64,000 nt of DNA from Zygnema circumcarinatum (Eukaryota > Streptophyta > Zygnematophyceae > Zygnematales > Zygnemataceae). The translations under genes and the position numbers were made by a program. Shown piece after piece: positions 21,766 to 33,802 of this stretch; the stretch's first letter is position 1, and the number at the start of each line of letters is the position of its first letter. The DNA lies in assembly GCA_037447605.1 (NCBI GenBank), contig CM074804.1, positions 2,224,960 to 2,288,959 of the forward strand, written 5' to 3'. A model generated the notes under the pieces. That model was not told the DNA's origin, made no database searches, and was given only the letters and a program-made list of their open reading frames with translations.

Positions 21766-23890
21766 GGCTTCTGCTACGCTCTGCTCTGCTCTGCGTGGGA
21801 GGGAGGGAGGGAGGGCGAGTGTGTAACTTACGCTGCGGCGCCTCCCCCCTTAGGAGCCCTCCGCCCCGGCCGGTCCGTACGAAGTACGGTGACTGTGAGG
21901 GAGCGACAGAGGTATCTTCGAATGTACGGACGGGAGATGCCGTCAGACGGACGGGCCATCGCGAGATGCGAGATTCCAAAGGGTTTGGCGCGTAGCGCAA
22001 AAGGGACAGGCGCGCCGACACGACCGCTTGCGGCTGCGCAACGCGACAAGAAAGCGGATCATTTGAGGAACGCACCTCGGCGGCCTGGAGCTTGGCGGCT
22101 CGACCACGTGGCGCACGCTGAGTGGGGGTTGACTGTCTACACACGTGTGTGGGAATCGTGGGGGGCTGTCAGGCGCGGGGTGGACCAGGGGCCGGTAGAT
22201 TACTCCCGCCGGCCGGGCGGACGGGCGGCAGCGGCCCGGGGCGGTTCGGCGGGAAGTGGTCACGCCAAGTCGTACGGTATCGTACTTATTTGTACGGTGG
22301 CCAGATGAAAAAACGACAGACAGATGGCCGTACAGTGCCGCCTCAGCCGTACCGTACAACCAATTGTCGCAGACTCGCAGTCGCAGAGGAGCACTAGTTT
22401 TATGTGACGGGGCGGAGTACTGCTCGACCGGGGGATGTGGTACGGAGGATCTGGGGACCAAGAAGGGTACGATCGAAAACGATTTCTGGATCAACGGAGC
22501 GGTTCGGATTGTGCAGCCACGTGGATGCTCGAGCAACGTCCTGCGCAGCGGAAGTGATCGGGGGCCTTGTGGATCTGCGCTTCCACGGGGACCACTCGAT
22601 CGCCGTCCGTGACCTCACGCGGCAATCAATTCTTGTGAACTGCGTCTCCATGTCGATGTTGCAGTTCCGTGTCCAGTTCTGCTCGTCTCTCTCTCACCTC
22701 GCCAGCATCCTCCTCTTATAGAGAAGAGGTCTGGCATTGACCTCGCGATGGCGATGATGCCATCAAATGCACATGGACAAAACCATCACGGGGAACCACG
22801 AGGAACTGGTCGCGAAGGGCCCAAGAACAAAAGAAAACAGCGAGGAGCGGAAAGCTGCGTCAACAACGCTTCAAGCCCTCCCTCGAAGCAGCCGCGAAGG
22901 TCACCGATCGCTGTGGCGGCACACGTGTGTACTAACTAACACGGCACACTGCGCATTTTTTTGTTTTATTTTCAACGAACGAATATACATGGAAACTAGC
23001 CAGCAAAGGCTGACAAACTGGAAAACTGGTTTGCATTTTGTGAACCTCTAGCCTTGTGTCGGCGCACGAGGGCGTCGCCCCATGTCGCGTCACTAGTGCG
23101 CACTTCCATGGCGTTGTGGGGAAGGAGGCCGCCCTCCCTCAACCCCGCCCGGAGTTCATACGCATTCGCTTACAGTGTGAGTCCGTCAAATGTCGAGATG
23201 GCTGGTCCTAAATTTCAGAGTTTGCCAATGACCGCCATGGGCCATACACATAACATGGAATCTTCCCAGACTTCCCTCTCTCCCACCCTCCCTCCCTATG
23301 CCACTTCCATTGACTTCAATCTTCCTTATCGTCTCTTTCAAGCACGGCAGCGCTTATCCGGCACACACTGGGCGGCGGTCTGCGGTTTGACGTCGTCTGT
23401 TCGGAGGGATGGGGGCATCCGCATGAAGGCTCCCTGTGAATGTTGCACTCATAATTCCAGCCGTGTCCGAAGCCCATATAGAAATACATATTCTTGGAAC
23501 AGTTTTGCGGTAGCTGTTTTGAGATTTCGCATAGGGTCATTAAAAAATAGAATATGGCAAACATGAGTGGCAAATCGATTTGTTTTCAGAAGAAATCCTC
23601 AGGTGGCAATGACAAACGAAAGCTCCCGCGGCGGACAAATGGTGTCTTACTTTTATACGTAGCCCTACTGATTTTCAACGATAGAACCATCTCAGTTGTG
23701 AGACTGAGCATCGCCCCGCACTTGGCTTTTCAGTCCTCATCTCAAATGCAAAGTAATAACGCCATTCGCGCACTCATTCCAACCTATCGTCAAGATGTCC
23801 TGTCGGTGGAACTCACGGTTACAAACAATGAGAATACAGACGTCAGTGCAATCCATTGCCTTCTCAAGAGAGGGTGTGTGCGGTGAACAA
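21766..23890. other. Intergenic region upstream of the phosphatase gene
   Basis: This stretch holds the phosphatase promoter and no gene that I can support. Between 21870 and 22360 the sequence is unusually rich in GTACGG/CCGTAC words, often paired as inverted repeats. From 23050 to 23566 an open frame of 170 codons exists on +, but its composition is not protein-like and no domain is visible. Confidence 0.45.
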
Positions 23891-26800
23891 TCAAAGAGCT
23901 GACTGCCTCTCTGCGAGAATCCTCCGGCCCTGATACCTGCACCCGCCGGCACAAAGCACATCACGAACAAGGAACTTTGAGTCATGCTTTCATGACTTTT
24001 TCTCTGTCATGCTCACTGCCCTCTAAAAGATGCATTGCTGCTCTCTTCAGCGATCCGACTACTAAAAAAGTAAATCCTATGCCAAAAATGAATTCTCTTT
24101 CCAGCCGTTGGCAGAGCCCCCAGGGAGCGGGCGCGCACCGTCCGAGCATCATGGCCGTCGCCTGCGGATTGGTGCCGGGCGATGTGCGCCACGTGGAGCC
24201 GTCGATGACGCGGAGGGACCGCGCGCCTGCGAGGCGGTGCTCGGCGTCCACGGAGTCCCCCCGCCGGCACCCGCCGTGGAAGTGCCAGAGGGACCCCACA
24301 CTGGCCTGCTCACAGTGCCTCGCAAGGACGGGAGGGAGGGAGGGAGGGAGAGAGGGAGGGAGGAACCAAACTCAACTCCTCGCTCAGCTGCTGTAGTGCG
24401 GGCTTTGTGCAGGGGCTGCATGCAGTGCTGTTTCGTGAGAAATGAATTGCATGAAGCCACTTTTTATCTCACCTTACACCACTGGGAGGCCTCTGTGTAA
24501 TTGGTGGGATCAGGAAGGACAGGAATTGATCCAGCGTATTGTCCTTCGGGGATGACTGCAAGCTCTGGATTGAGGAACCTGCATTCAACGAAAAACGGAT
24601 ATGCAAAGGAATGCTTTTAGCAAGATAATTGTTCGATGCACTTGTCGTCAGCAACAAAATACAAATTTACATATTTAAAAAGTCGCTCATGTTGGCTTCA
24701 CAGTTTTTGACGAATAGAGAAAAGTAAATTGTTACCGCAGTGATTCCGGAACCGAGGTGTATCGGTAACTGGCGAGGGCTGTGGAACTGAGCAGTTTGGC
24801 GAGGACGCGGGAGCCGTTGACGCACGCTTCTATGTTCTCGGGAGTGCTGTAATAGTTGTACTGAACTGTGGGGTTCTGTGTGATGTCCGTGCTATTCAAC
24901 GTCAGAGTCCCCCGGGAAGTCGGACGCAATATCTGAACAAGAATGCAGCGTGTGTGCTATAATCAGAAGCCGCCTTTTAGGGACACATTTAAGAGTTTTC
25001 GTCGGAGCCTTCTCTCCGAAAGGGTCACTATAGACGAAAAATGGAAAAACATTTACAAAATCGAATAAGTAAGCAGCTAATAAATACTCTTCGATCAAGT
25101 AAATATATTGCCTATCCACATGACGGACCTTGCTATAGAAACTCCCTGCTTGATTCAATTGTCTGCGCAAAGCGGCCGGGAGGGCTGCTATCTTGGCTGC
25201 TGCGAGAGCGATGCTAGTGTCGTTTCTTTCCGAAGGCATTAGCGTGCCGGTCACCCCCATCTGCGGAAAAACTGTCGAAGCATTTCCTCCGCTCCCTCCC
25301 TCGATGATCGTTCCATACTCGGAAATACCAACCACCTGCACTCCCCCAGCCACCATGCAAATCGGCCTCTTTAACTGGTAGCTCTCAACTACTATTTTTT
25401 GTGCACAGGCTTCGATTAGTAGTAGCGAAGACATAACTTACAATTCTTTAAACAGAAACACCCGCCATCACTGCAGAAAATTTAGAAAAATACATGTTTC
25501 AGATTGTCGTAAGAGGTACTCACCGTAGCCGAAGATAGATCCAATGGAGTTGGCGAGGGTACAACGATACTGTTCATGGGATTGTCGGTGATCTTCTGTC
25601 CAATTGAGGGCAAGTCAAGTACAAGGGGAATCTTGTGCTTTGCCAACTCTTCCACCGGCCCAACTCCACTGAGCAGCAGCAATTGTGGAGATCCGAGTGC
25701 TCCGGCGGCAAGGAGAATTTCCCCTCCTTCCTTCACCAAAGCTACTTTTGTCACCCCAGAGCTGTCTGTGAAGTTCACTCCGATAGCCCTTGGGCTGCCG
25801 TCTGCATGCACCAATAGAATAGCAGTATATTACCTATTTGGATCATCTGTGCGAGGTAAGTAGCATCCTGACAGGGTTGTAACGCTTTAAACCTGGCATC
25901 TCACTCTTCAGACCAAGAGATTTCTCTAGCCACTAGTTTTAGATATATTCTAGCTTGAGATATTCAACATTTCTAAAAGGCCTCCTCGTGTCTATTTTAC
26001 CTTCTCAAAAATAGTGAACGGCTTATAGATATTTCTCACCTTCGAGACTATCGAAAATGATTCGTTGAACAACGGCTAAAACGTACACCAAGAGGTTTGC
26101 AGGATCTCCAGAACGCAGGAGGTCGGCAGAGGTGTGCCGAAACCCGCGACTATCGAAAAGTGTGTTCCCAATCTGCACATAATTTAATATCTAGAAGAAT
26201 TCTTTGCTTTAGAACCGATCCCAGCCACCCCTCCTCCATCGCCAAAATCTTACCTAGAACTACTAATTTAGAGCTAGTTTCCGGGTCAGTTGAAAAAACA
26301 AGCTTCCTGTTTAAAGAACTGCGAGTGGGGTGATAAGAGTGAAGTGGCACATGCCTTTGTCCCCAGAATATGCTCCTTTGTGCGGCCGTTGAATGGAGTC
26401 ACTCCAGCCTCCAGCAGTCCATTTTGTGTCGCATTCTGCCATGGTACTACCATGGGATCGAAAACTATCCTGGATTCGACCCATTCATAGGCGTCTTTCA
26501 CTGCCTCCAAGTCCCATCCCGTTTGCTGAAGGAATTCCGGATCAGCGTGACTGCAGAATTTGACGAGAGGGAATGGAAAGTGAAATTTTCAACGAGCTTC
26601 AAGGTTTCCTGTGTTTAGTGTCAGCACCACTTCACTGCATCAATTTCATCACATGATGCTATATCAAAGTTCTGTTGATCGCTAAACAAAACCGGAACGG
26701 TAGACGGAATTCCTCTAATTATACATCATTTCAAACCAATATGAAATTATACCTGTAAAATCCTGCGTTTATGGAGCTTCCGCCGCCTAAAACCCTTGCA

Positions 26801-28102
26801 CGATGTTTGTAGACGCCATCGACAGATTGGAACCGCTGCGCTGCATTTGTTGTCAGAACGAATGGGAATCCTTCCAAGCGATACACCGAGGGCTGCGACA
26901 GAAAAAAATAACCACGAATCACTCAGACGAGAAATTTCTAGAACGGGAGTGAGGAACTGAAGAACAATACCACATTGTGACTGCAACTTCACCGAATCGA
27001 ACAAGCACAGGATGAACTTGCACTTCAGGTATAAGTCAGCAACGTATAATTCTTCCGTTTGAACCTTGATTTTGGGCTAGATTCTTAATGAAATGGAAGG
27101 AGTGGACATTGTAAGTGTTGCAAATAATATATTCTTATGCTGTCGTATCCATTTTTGTCTTTTAACTTTTATTGAGTCTTGTCTTTTGCTGCCATGTGCC
27201 TTGTATGCTGCCACTTACTTTTGTCGCCTAGTTCTAGCTGCATTGTATATTAGCAAACTTAGGACATTGTATAAGCACCTCATTGAATAGACACTTTCTT
27301 TTTGTGTCATTTGTTCTCCATTCTCATTGTGTGCATGCAATGTCTACTCCTTCCATTTCAATATGAAACACACTCTGAGAGAGGAGAACAAATGACACAC
27401 GAAGAGAAGTGTCTAATTAGTGAGGTGCTTGTACAACGTCCTAAGCTTGCTTATATACAATTGAGCTAGAGCTAGGAGACAAAAGTGGCAACATAGATCT
27501 AGCCTAAGCAAGGGGCGACCAGGTGTAAGCACATGGCCGCAAATGACAAGGATTAATAAAGCTAAAATACAAAAAAAATATACGATAACATAAAAATGTC
27601 TTACTTGCAACAATTCTAACATGAGACCCTTGCATTCTTGCATACAACAGGGCGTTAACGACATGAGCAGCCGTACGGGAGGTTCGGAAGAGCAGCACCT
27701 GATCATAAGGAACGCCACCTCGTTCCAGCACGAGCACAGAATATTTCTCTGACAGGGTGGCAGCCAGCGGGCAGCCCGCAGTGCCTCCCCCGACGACAAT
27801 ATAGTCGTACACACTCACTGACGGCGCCTCGAAAGCATCGTGGATATATGGATCAACGTATTCCAAAATGACTGAATATTGAATATGGAAGAGGCAAAAA
27901 ATCCATCAGACGTTCTGGCTTCTACATTCTTCTGAGTGATCGCTCAAGAATTTGGAAGGTCACACAGCACCCTGCCAAGCCATTTATGCGGTCTTCAAAC
28001 GCACGGAGATTTTATAAAATTCCATATTTTTTCCTTCATACCTTGAGAAAATGATTGCAAGAGCAGGCAAGAAACCAGCAGTCGGCCTCCGGTAGACTTC
28101 AT
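23891..28102 (-). CDS. GMC (glucose-methanol-choline) flavoprotein oxidoreductase, HTH/ACE and mandelonitrile-lyase-like
   Basis: Eleven exons sum to 564 codons with consistent phases: 28102-28042, 27871-27699, 26892-26753, 26550-26355, 26172-26040, 25801-25524, 25335-25129, 24932-24736, 24578-24480, 24300-24139, 23936-23891. Exon 1 encodes a signal peptide (MKSTGGRLLVSCLLLQSFSQ). The FAD-binding signature is DYIVVGGGTAGCPLAATL. Next come the GMC motif RARVLGGGSSINAGFYS, the second signature GEILLAAGALGSPQLLLLSG, WHFHGG with the catalytic-type His, and SPGTNPQATAMMLGR near the end. The family oxidises alcohols or cleaves hydroxynitriles; plant HTH/ACE acts on omega-hydroxy fatty acids in cutin formation. 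The substrate cannot be told here. Intron 4 (after 26355) begins with GC. Intron 2 contains inverted LTR remnants. The protein looks intact and secreted. Confidence 0.93.
24330..24364. repeat. (GGGA)n simple repeat in GMC intron
   Basis: Tandem GGGA units on + lie just beyond the exon 24300-24139 acceptor region. It is low-complexity DNA within the intron between the last large exons of the oxidoreductase gene. Confidence 0.7.
27116..27612. repeat. Inverted pair of degraded copia LTRs inside GMC intron 2
   Basis: Two arms, 27116 to about 27325 and about 27380 to 27612, are inverted copies at roughly 80-85 percent by eye (for example TTAGGACATTGTATAAGCACC against its reverse complement near 27430). 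Both resemble the LTR of Copia A at 33803 (GCGGCT, GTGCTTACACCT, TCTAGC blocks). Arm 1 begins TGTTGCAA and arm 2 ends TTGCAACA, as LTR ends should. They are interpreted as two solo LTRs of the A family inserted in opposite orientation within the oxidoreductase intron. Confidence 0.65.
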
Positions 28103-29575
28103 CTCCAGCCAGCAATGCCAAGCAATTGAGCGTCGCACAAATGATCCCAACCGGCCCAGCCTCCTCTTTCCTTCCCTTATTATAAACCCCCTTAACCCCC
28201 ATTTCCTCCTCCTTCTCTCCTTCACCTCCGTCCCTCCTTCGCGGCGTTCGACTCCTGCAAGGCTGCAAGTCGCCGCCGCCTCTCGCGGCCCCCACCGCCG
28301 AGCCCTCCGCCTCGCCCTCGGGACTGCCAATCCTCTATCGCCTTGCGATACATATCGCGCATATTGATAGTACAGCGCATATCGAAATATCGCTCATTTT
28401 GGATGTACCGCTCGTATTGGTATATCGTTAATATCGGTGGTATCGCGATAGTGCGATATGGCAACGGCGTCGACGCCGGGCGGAACTGAAGGGTTGTCTT
28501 GGGGAAGAGGAGGTCGTAGTGGGACATATTGAAAGATGGGAAGGAGGAACCTTGGGGGACTGAGAAAGGTTAGGGATAGGAGTTTGTGAAGAGTTGGCTT
28601 CGAGAGTTAAACAGACTCCGCGAGGATAACGATCGAGCTTGGTTGTTAGATGCATTTAGATGTTTGAGACTTTCCAGCACATTATTCAACTGGATTCATT
28701 AAAGTATTAAATTTTTGAAATTCACGTGTCTTAGCTTGTTATCTTCACTTCTGCAACTGATGTGCTGTGGTTTGAATTAGAGGGCCTCAGAGGGCTGCAG
28801 GCGTGATAAGCGGGTACGGGGGGGGGGAGGGAGGGTCAGCCCTCGATCCACCCTTCCGAGGCGCTCGGGGTCGGCCTGAGAGGTCGCCTGGCTGCGGTGA
28901 AGGGCGGAGGGAGGGAGGAAAGGGGGGGAGGGTATTGGCAAACAGGAGAGAAGTTGTGAAAGGTGAAAAAGCTGGTTACCTCGTTTAGGTGGGGATTCAT
29001 TCGATGCTTAAAAATTTAGGTGTTCATTCCCATACGAGCGGCTGTTTTTCATGTGCTGCCTGAAAATTGAATTGGCAGGTGCTGTTGTAGCACTTCGTCC
29101 TCGGATCTGCCCATCACATGCAGCCCTTTATGCGACCACCAAGCGAAAGTCTCACAGCCACGACTCAACTGAATAAAACATGTGCAGCGAAAATGTGGCA
29201 ACAATCTGCTGCGGCTCTTTACGTGTTTTATGTCGGGTACAGAAAACAAAGCATTCATTTTCGCAGTAGAGGTATATAGCCATAAAATTGTGCTAAGATC
29301 GCGACAAATGTTTCTGCGCGAAAATAGTCATGTGAGCCATCGACCTCAACATGAAATCCTGAATTTGTCCAATATTAAAAGGAACACTACGTTAGCCCCA
29401 GGAAATCCCCTCCTTTCATACCCGGATCTGCTCCCTTTCGTTAAACAATTATTTATTTTTTGCTGAACAAGTGTCTGTACATGGTGAATGCGTAGACAGC
29501 TGCAAGCGTCTGTACATGATGAATGCGGAGATTGCAATGTTAGAAGCCTTTCTTTCTGCTTCCCGTTGTCGCTGG
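28103..29575. other. Intergenic region between GMC oxidoreductase and PKS genes
   Basis: No gene is seen. It contains the GMC promoter, a cluster of TATCG words (28336-28460), a G-rich run at 28816-28935 and AT-rich DNA that must include the PKS 3' untranslated region. Confidence 0.5.
28336..28460. repeat. Cluster of ATATCG/CGATAT palindromic words
   Basis: Within about 125 bp the hexamer-like words TATCGC, GCGATA, ATATCG and CGATAT recur roughly a dozen times on both strands. There is no fixed period. Nothing coding is visible; it lies 230 bp upstream of the oxidoreductase start codon. Confidence 0.55.
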
Positions 29576-31467
29576 TCAGTTGACCAAACGCATCAGAATT
29601 CCATCCACCGTTATTCCTGGCCCATAGCCAAGCGCCAGCGTCCACGGGTTTCCGGAAGCGCCCACGTTGTCCTTGCGGACCTTGTCCAATACAAACAGGA
29701 TTGTGGCAGCAGCCATGTTTGAGTAGTCGCGCAGAACATCCCTGCCACAACCAGTCACAGCTCAGTCAACCAGCTTCCGCTTTTTGCTTCTTAGAGCAGG
29801 TGGAATGCGGGTCTCTGGCTGGTCAAAGTCAGCACTCACCGGCTTGCTTGCAATTTTTTAGCGCTAAGTTTGCAGCCCCTCTCAGTGGCATCCACGACCG
29901 CCTTTCCTCCAGGATGCACTGCCCAGAGGAGGTCCTTCTCATAGTCAATGTCGTTACCCACCAGCTTGCGGACGAAGGGGTCCACTGCTCCAGCTATGAG
30001 CTGCGCTGCCAGAAACGTGAAAAAGTCAGTGTCTTTGATGTAGGAATGTAAGGAACAAATAAGAGGGGGTGAAAGTGAGAGGGCGTACACGGGGGACGTC
30101 CTTGCTGAGGCCGGCAACCAAGCCTGTGCAGGACAGGCGAGCTGTGATGGCTTCGTCGCAGTTAGGAATGTATGAAGAGGCTGTGCGGTGCATTTGGAAG
30201 ATTGGAGCCTCTTCCTTTGTCGGGTTGCAGCCAATAACCATTGCTGGATCATCGCGTCATTCTGAGTCAGAAAGCTTCTACCAATGGCTTCGGAAGTAAA
30301 GTTCCAGAGAAAAAATGCTACTTACGTCCTGCCATAAAAAATGCGTTTAGCTCACCTCCTGCTCCGTCACCGAAGATGATATTGACGATTATGTTGTTTA
30401 TAGGGTTCTCAGGGTTCAACGGCTGCCCGTTAACTGAGTTCACTTCCGAACACACGATGAGAACGCGATTCGAAGGATCAGCAAGAGCGATCTCACTGGC
30501 TGTCCGCATGCCAATGAGGCCGGCGTGGCAGCCCATGTAGGAGACAAAAAAGTGCTTCGTTGTGTCCGGAAGACCGAGTGACTTAATGAGGCGAAGGTCC
30601 AAGCCTGCACAAAAGGTCAGAAGGGCGTGACTTAGATCCAGTCTAAAAATCTGACCAAAGCGTCAGAGTGGCGTCAGGGTGACATTGTTTTCTGAAGGAA
30701 ATTGCACTAACCAGGACAGAGCATCCCAGAGGATGAGTAAGTAATAATGTGGGTGATTTTGGACTTGTCATCCCCCCAGTCGACGATGGCCTTCTCGGCT
30801 GCCTCTTGGGCGAGGTCCACGCCAACCTGTTCGAACAGCTTCAGACGATCATCCAAACTCGGGGCACCAAAATTCACGAGGTTGGGGGAATTGAAATAAT
30901 CCTCCTTGTAGAACGCCAGATGGCGGGTGCTGATTCCAGAAGAATCGTCTGCAAAACGCTCACCCGACATCAAATGCCATATTTCACACGCTATAAGACT
31001 ACCGCAAGAAAACCTACCTCCCTTTCAGAATATAAAGGACTAACAAAACAACCCTTTATAAGGGTTACATTCAAGCATTTGAAGCATGGACAGAGTAAAC
31101 GATAACGAGCATAGGGTGATTCGTATGCCAGAAGGATTTAATTTCACTGTGCTTGGAGAACGAAAAAGTGCGTACTGATTTTTTTAGCCAAGCTCCTGAC
31201 GCTGGGGTCGTCAGTGAGCCTGTCCAAGAAGTCAGCCGTGAAGTCCGACTGCTGCCACTTTCTATCCGGAACGGCAGTTCCGATTCCTAGAACATGAGAC
31301 AGGGCCGCACTTTTAATCGCGCTTTCTTTCTCAACGGTGTAGTTGGAAGCGTCCAAATGAACTCCATTGATCTTTTCAGAAAGTCCATTCGCTCCATTCA
31401 AGTGCTGAGCACCGTTAGGCACAATCGGGGGAGCCACCTCAACTGAAGAGAGATCTGTGCGGCCCAT
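29576..31467 (-). CDS. Type III polyketide synthase (chalcone synthase superfamily), copy 1
   Basis: Six exons close in phase (420 aa): 31467-31176, 30948-30712, 30604-30356, 30243-30091, 30005-29840, 29741-29576. An extended N-terminal region of about 65 residues precedes LSHVLGIGTAVP. The catalytic Cys sits in VSYMGCHAGLIGMR, the His in WAVHPGGKAVVD and the Asn in LRDYSNMAAATILF. The C-terminal loop is LALGYGPGITVDG, matching GFGPG of chalcone synthase. The family condenses a CoA starter with malonyl-CoA in the cytosol. The context around the Cys (CHAG) is not that of flavonoid chalcone synthase (QQGCFAG), so an alkylpyrone, alkylresorcinol or other non-chalcone product is more likely. All catalytic residues are present. 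Its paralogue lies at 62707 in the opposite orientation. Confidence 0.94.
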
Positions 31468-33797
31468 AGTGAAAATCTCGTAAATAAAAAAACTCAAAAT
31501 AATACAGGATAGAGATTCAGGCTGCTCAAATCCCTGCTTAAACTGTGTTCCTGCAACTACTTATCCTGAAGAGGTCTGCAGGATTGCAAGAGACGCACTT
31601 TGCCCGATGAATGCGATGATCAGCGGCAGAGCACATATGTGGGAAGGCGTAGTGGAGAGGTCAGCCGGGATCGAAAGAGACAAGGCCTGCAGACGTCACA
31701 GAAGCCCTGACTCGGCAGTCAGCCATTGCAGAGTGCGCGAGGGGTCCTCGAGACAGTCCTCCCTCGAAGAACACCCCCGACATGGCGGAGCCACCCTCTG
31801 CTGTCAGGAGGTCACTCTCTGTGCGGAGGTCAGGGGTCGCTCCTCGGTCGCAGCGGCCCCCCGCCACGGCAGTCTCGGAGCACCCGCCGAGGTCGCCATG
31901 GACCGACCCTTCCTCTCCCCCTCCCTCCCGTCAGTTTCGAGTCGAGGCACGCGAGTTCGAACCTCCAAAGAGGCGCGGTGCCAAGCGACATTTTGTACGT
32001 TGGGGTACAAAGGGGCTCTGCTCGCTGACGTGGACAAACTTGGATGAAGTTTCTCAGTGCAAACTCGGCTGTGACATGTGCGGCCACGTGGCAATCGTAG
32101 GGGAGCCCACGCGGGCGGGGGACATTAGAAGGGCGGCCACCGACAAATTTGGCAAATGAACTGCGCTTTGACGCGTGACAAAGTCAAGGTCTCTTCAGGC
32201 TGACAAGGTGGCGACACGTGGCCCCATGACATGGCGGCCACCGACCACGCACGCTGACCGAATTTTTCTTTTTTCTTTCTTGTCAGAAACGACACGATGA
32301 TGACATATCGGGCGCTTCCGTTCCTATGGTCCAACTTGGTTCAACTTTGCTGACGTGATTCAACCCTGCTGATGCGATTTCGCACGTGTGAACAGCCGAA
32401 GTTCAGCAGTGGACGAACCTCGCTTCGGCGGTTGGCAAACTTTTCGCCTCGGTTTGCAACTCGGGCGGTTCATCAAGTTGAACCTTGAAAGCGCACCCCC
32501 AGTACAGTAGTTGCCTTGCCTCCTTCAGCAGGTTGCAGCTCCGCAGTTGCGAACTGAGCCTCCTCCCATGGCATAACGTTTGCGTGTAACGGAGTCAGCT
32601 AGCTTTGGAGGAAAAGTAAATGTATTCAAGGAAAAGTTTGAACAACGATGTCAAGTGCCTCCCACTGCGTACTGAAAAAACGGCCTTAGGAGGAGGCAAA
32701 CAAAAAATGCCTTTTTGAAACGGGGACCCCAAGTGCCTTCTGCAAACGCAATTTGCAAGATCATTTTTTTATTATTAGCAGACTGGTAGTGCCTCCACCT
32801 GTCAATCTCTAAGGTGACCGGCATTATGGTTGTGGTCCTTGTCAAACCGATCCCACAGCGGTCGTAGCGAGCATCCGGGGGCGCCCGAGTGCTTCCGCCA
32901 GGGCGCTGCTCGCCAAGCTCTTTGTTACAGCAGCAGGAGGAGCGCGCCAGAATTTGAAAAGATGCTCGGCTTTGATGGTTGAATAGCAAAAGCACACTCA
33001 AATTTCAGATTTTTTCCCTAACTCAGTGGTCAGCCCGAACTAGAAGTCTGCACCTTTTGGCAATGACTGGCCCTTTTGCACTGCTAACCGTCGTGGCCGG
33101 CCTAGGCCAGGGTGACGGTTTTGCAAGTTCCACGGCCGCAATTTGAGTAATTTGAGCAATTTGAACAAAGTATGAAGCTACGATTTTAGTAGCACAACGA
33201 ATACATAGAGTACGGTGCTTGACGTGCTTTCCCCTTTTTCACGTTCAGCCCAAAGAAGGCGTATTAAAAATTTATTGCGTATTTTTTAGTGTGTAGTTTT
33301 TTCAAGTCTTTTGAGTGTTGTAGAGTGTTGTGGCGTGTCTTGGAGAAGTGTGGAGTGAATGCTATAAAATGTTACGATTTGCTATGAAGTGTCGTTGGAC
33401 ACTTGTGATGATCGGTTCCCCGTGGCTGTACATGTTGTTGCAATCCGTGCACATTTCATGGCATCGTAATCGCGCGATCAATGCCAGACCCATCTGACCG
33501 ATCTGGCATCGGGCTCACAACGGCCAGGGCGAGGCCTTCTCGACTTCCCCTTGCGCGCTGATCAAGCGCCCCTCTGCCCCCGCCCGCACCGCTGCCTCGC
33601 AGCAGCCCCTTACTTCTCCGCTGTTCCGCCCTCCCTCCCACTCCTCTCCCTCTCCCTCTTCCTCTCCCTCCCTCCCGCCATGTCCTCTCCTCTCCTAGAC
33701 CGCTTTCGGGCCGTCCGACGCAGCGCAGCCGTCCGTCCATCGACCCGTTCCGTTCCTGCGCAGCACGGAACGCGTCGGCCATAGAGCCGCCCGTGTC
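31468..33797. other. Intergenic region upstream of PKS copy 1
   Basis: This is the left half of the original PKS-PKS intergenic region. No coding sequence is recognised. From 33480 to 33797 the DNA is GC-rich and contains the motif GTTCCTGCGCAGCA, which recurs just right of the retrotransposon block at 61838, confirming that the two sides were once adjacent. Confidence 0.5.
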
Positions 33798-33802
33798 GTT
33801 CT

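Noticed and set aside
23054-23566. 170-codon open frame on +
   Set aside because: Composition is not protein-like, no domain or splice support, and no neighbouring exons fit.
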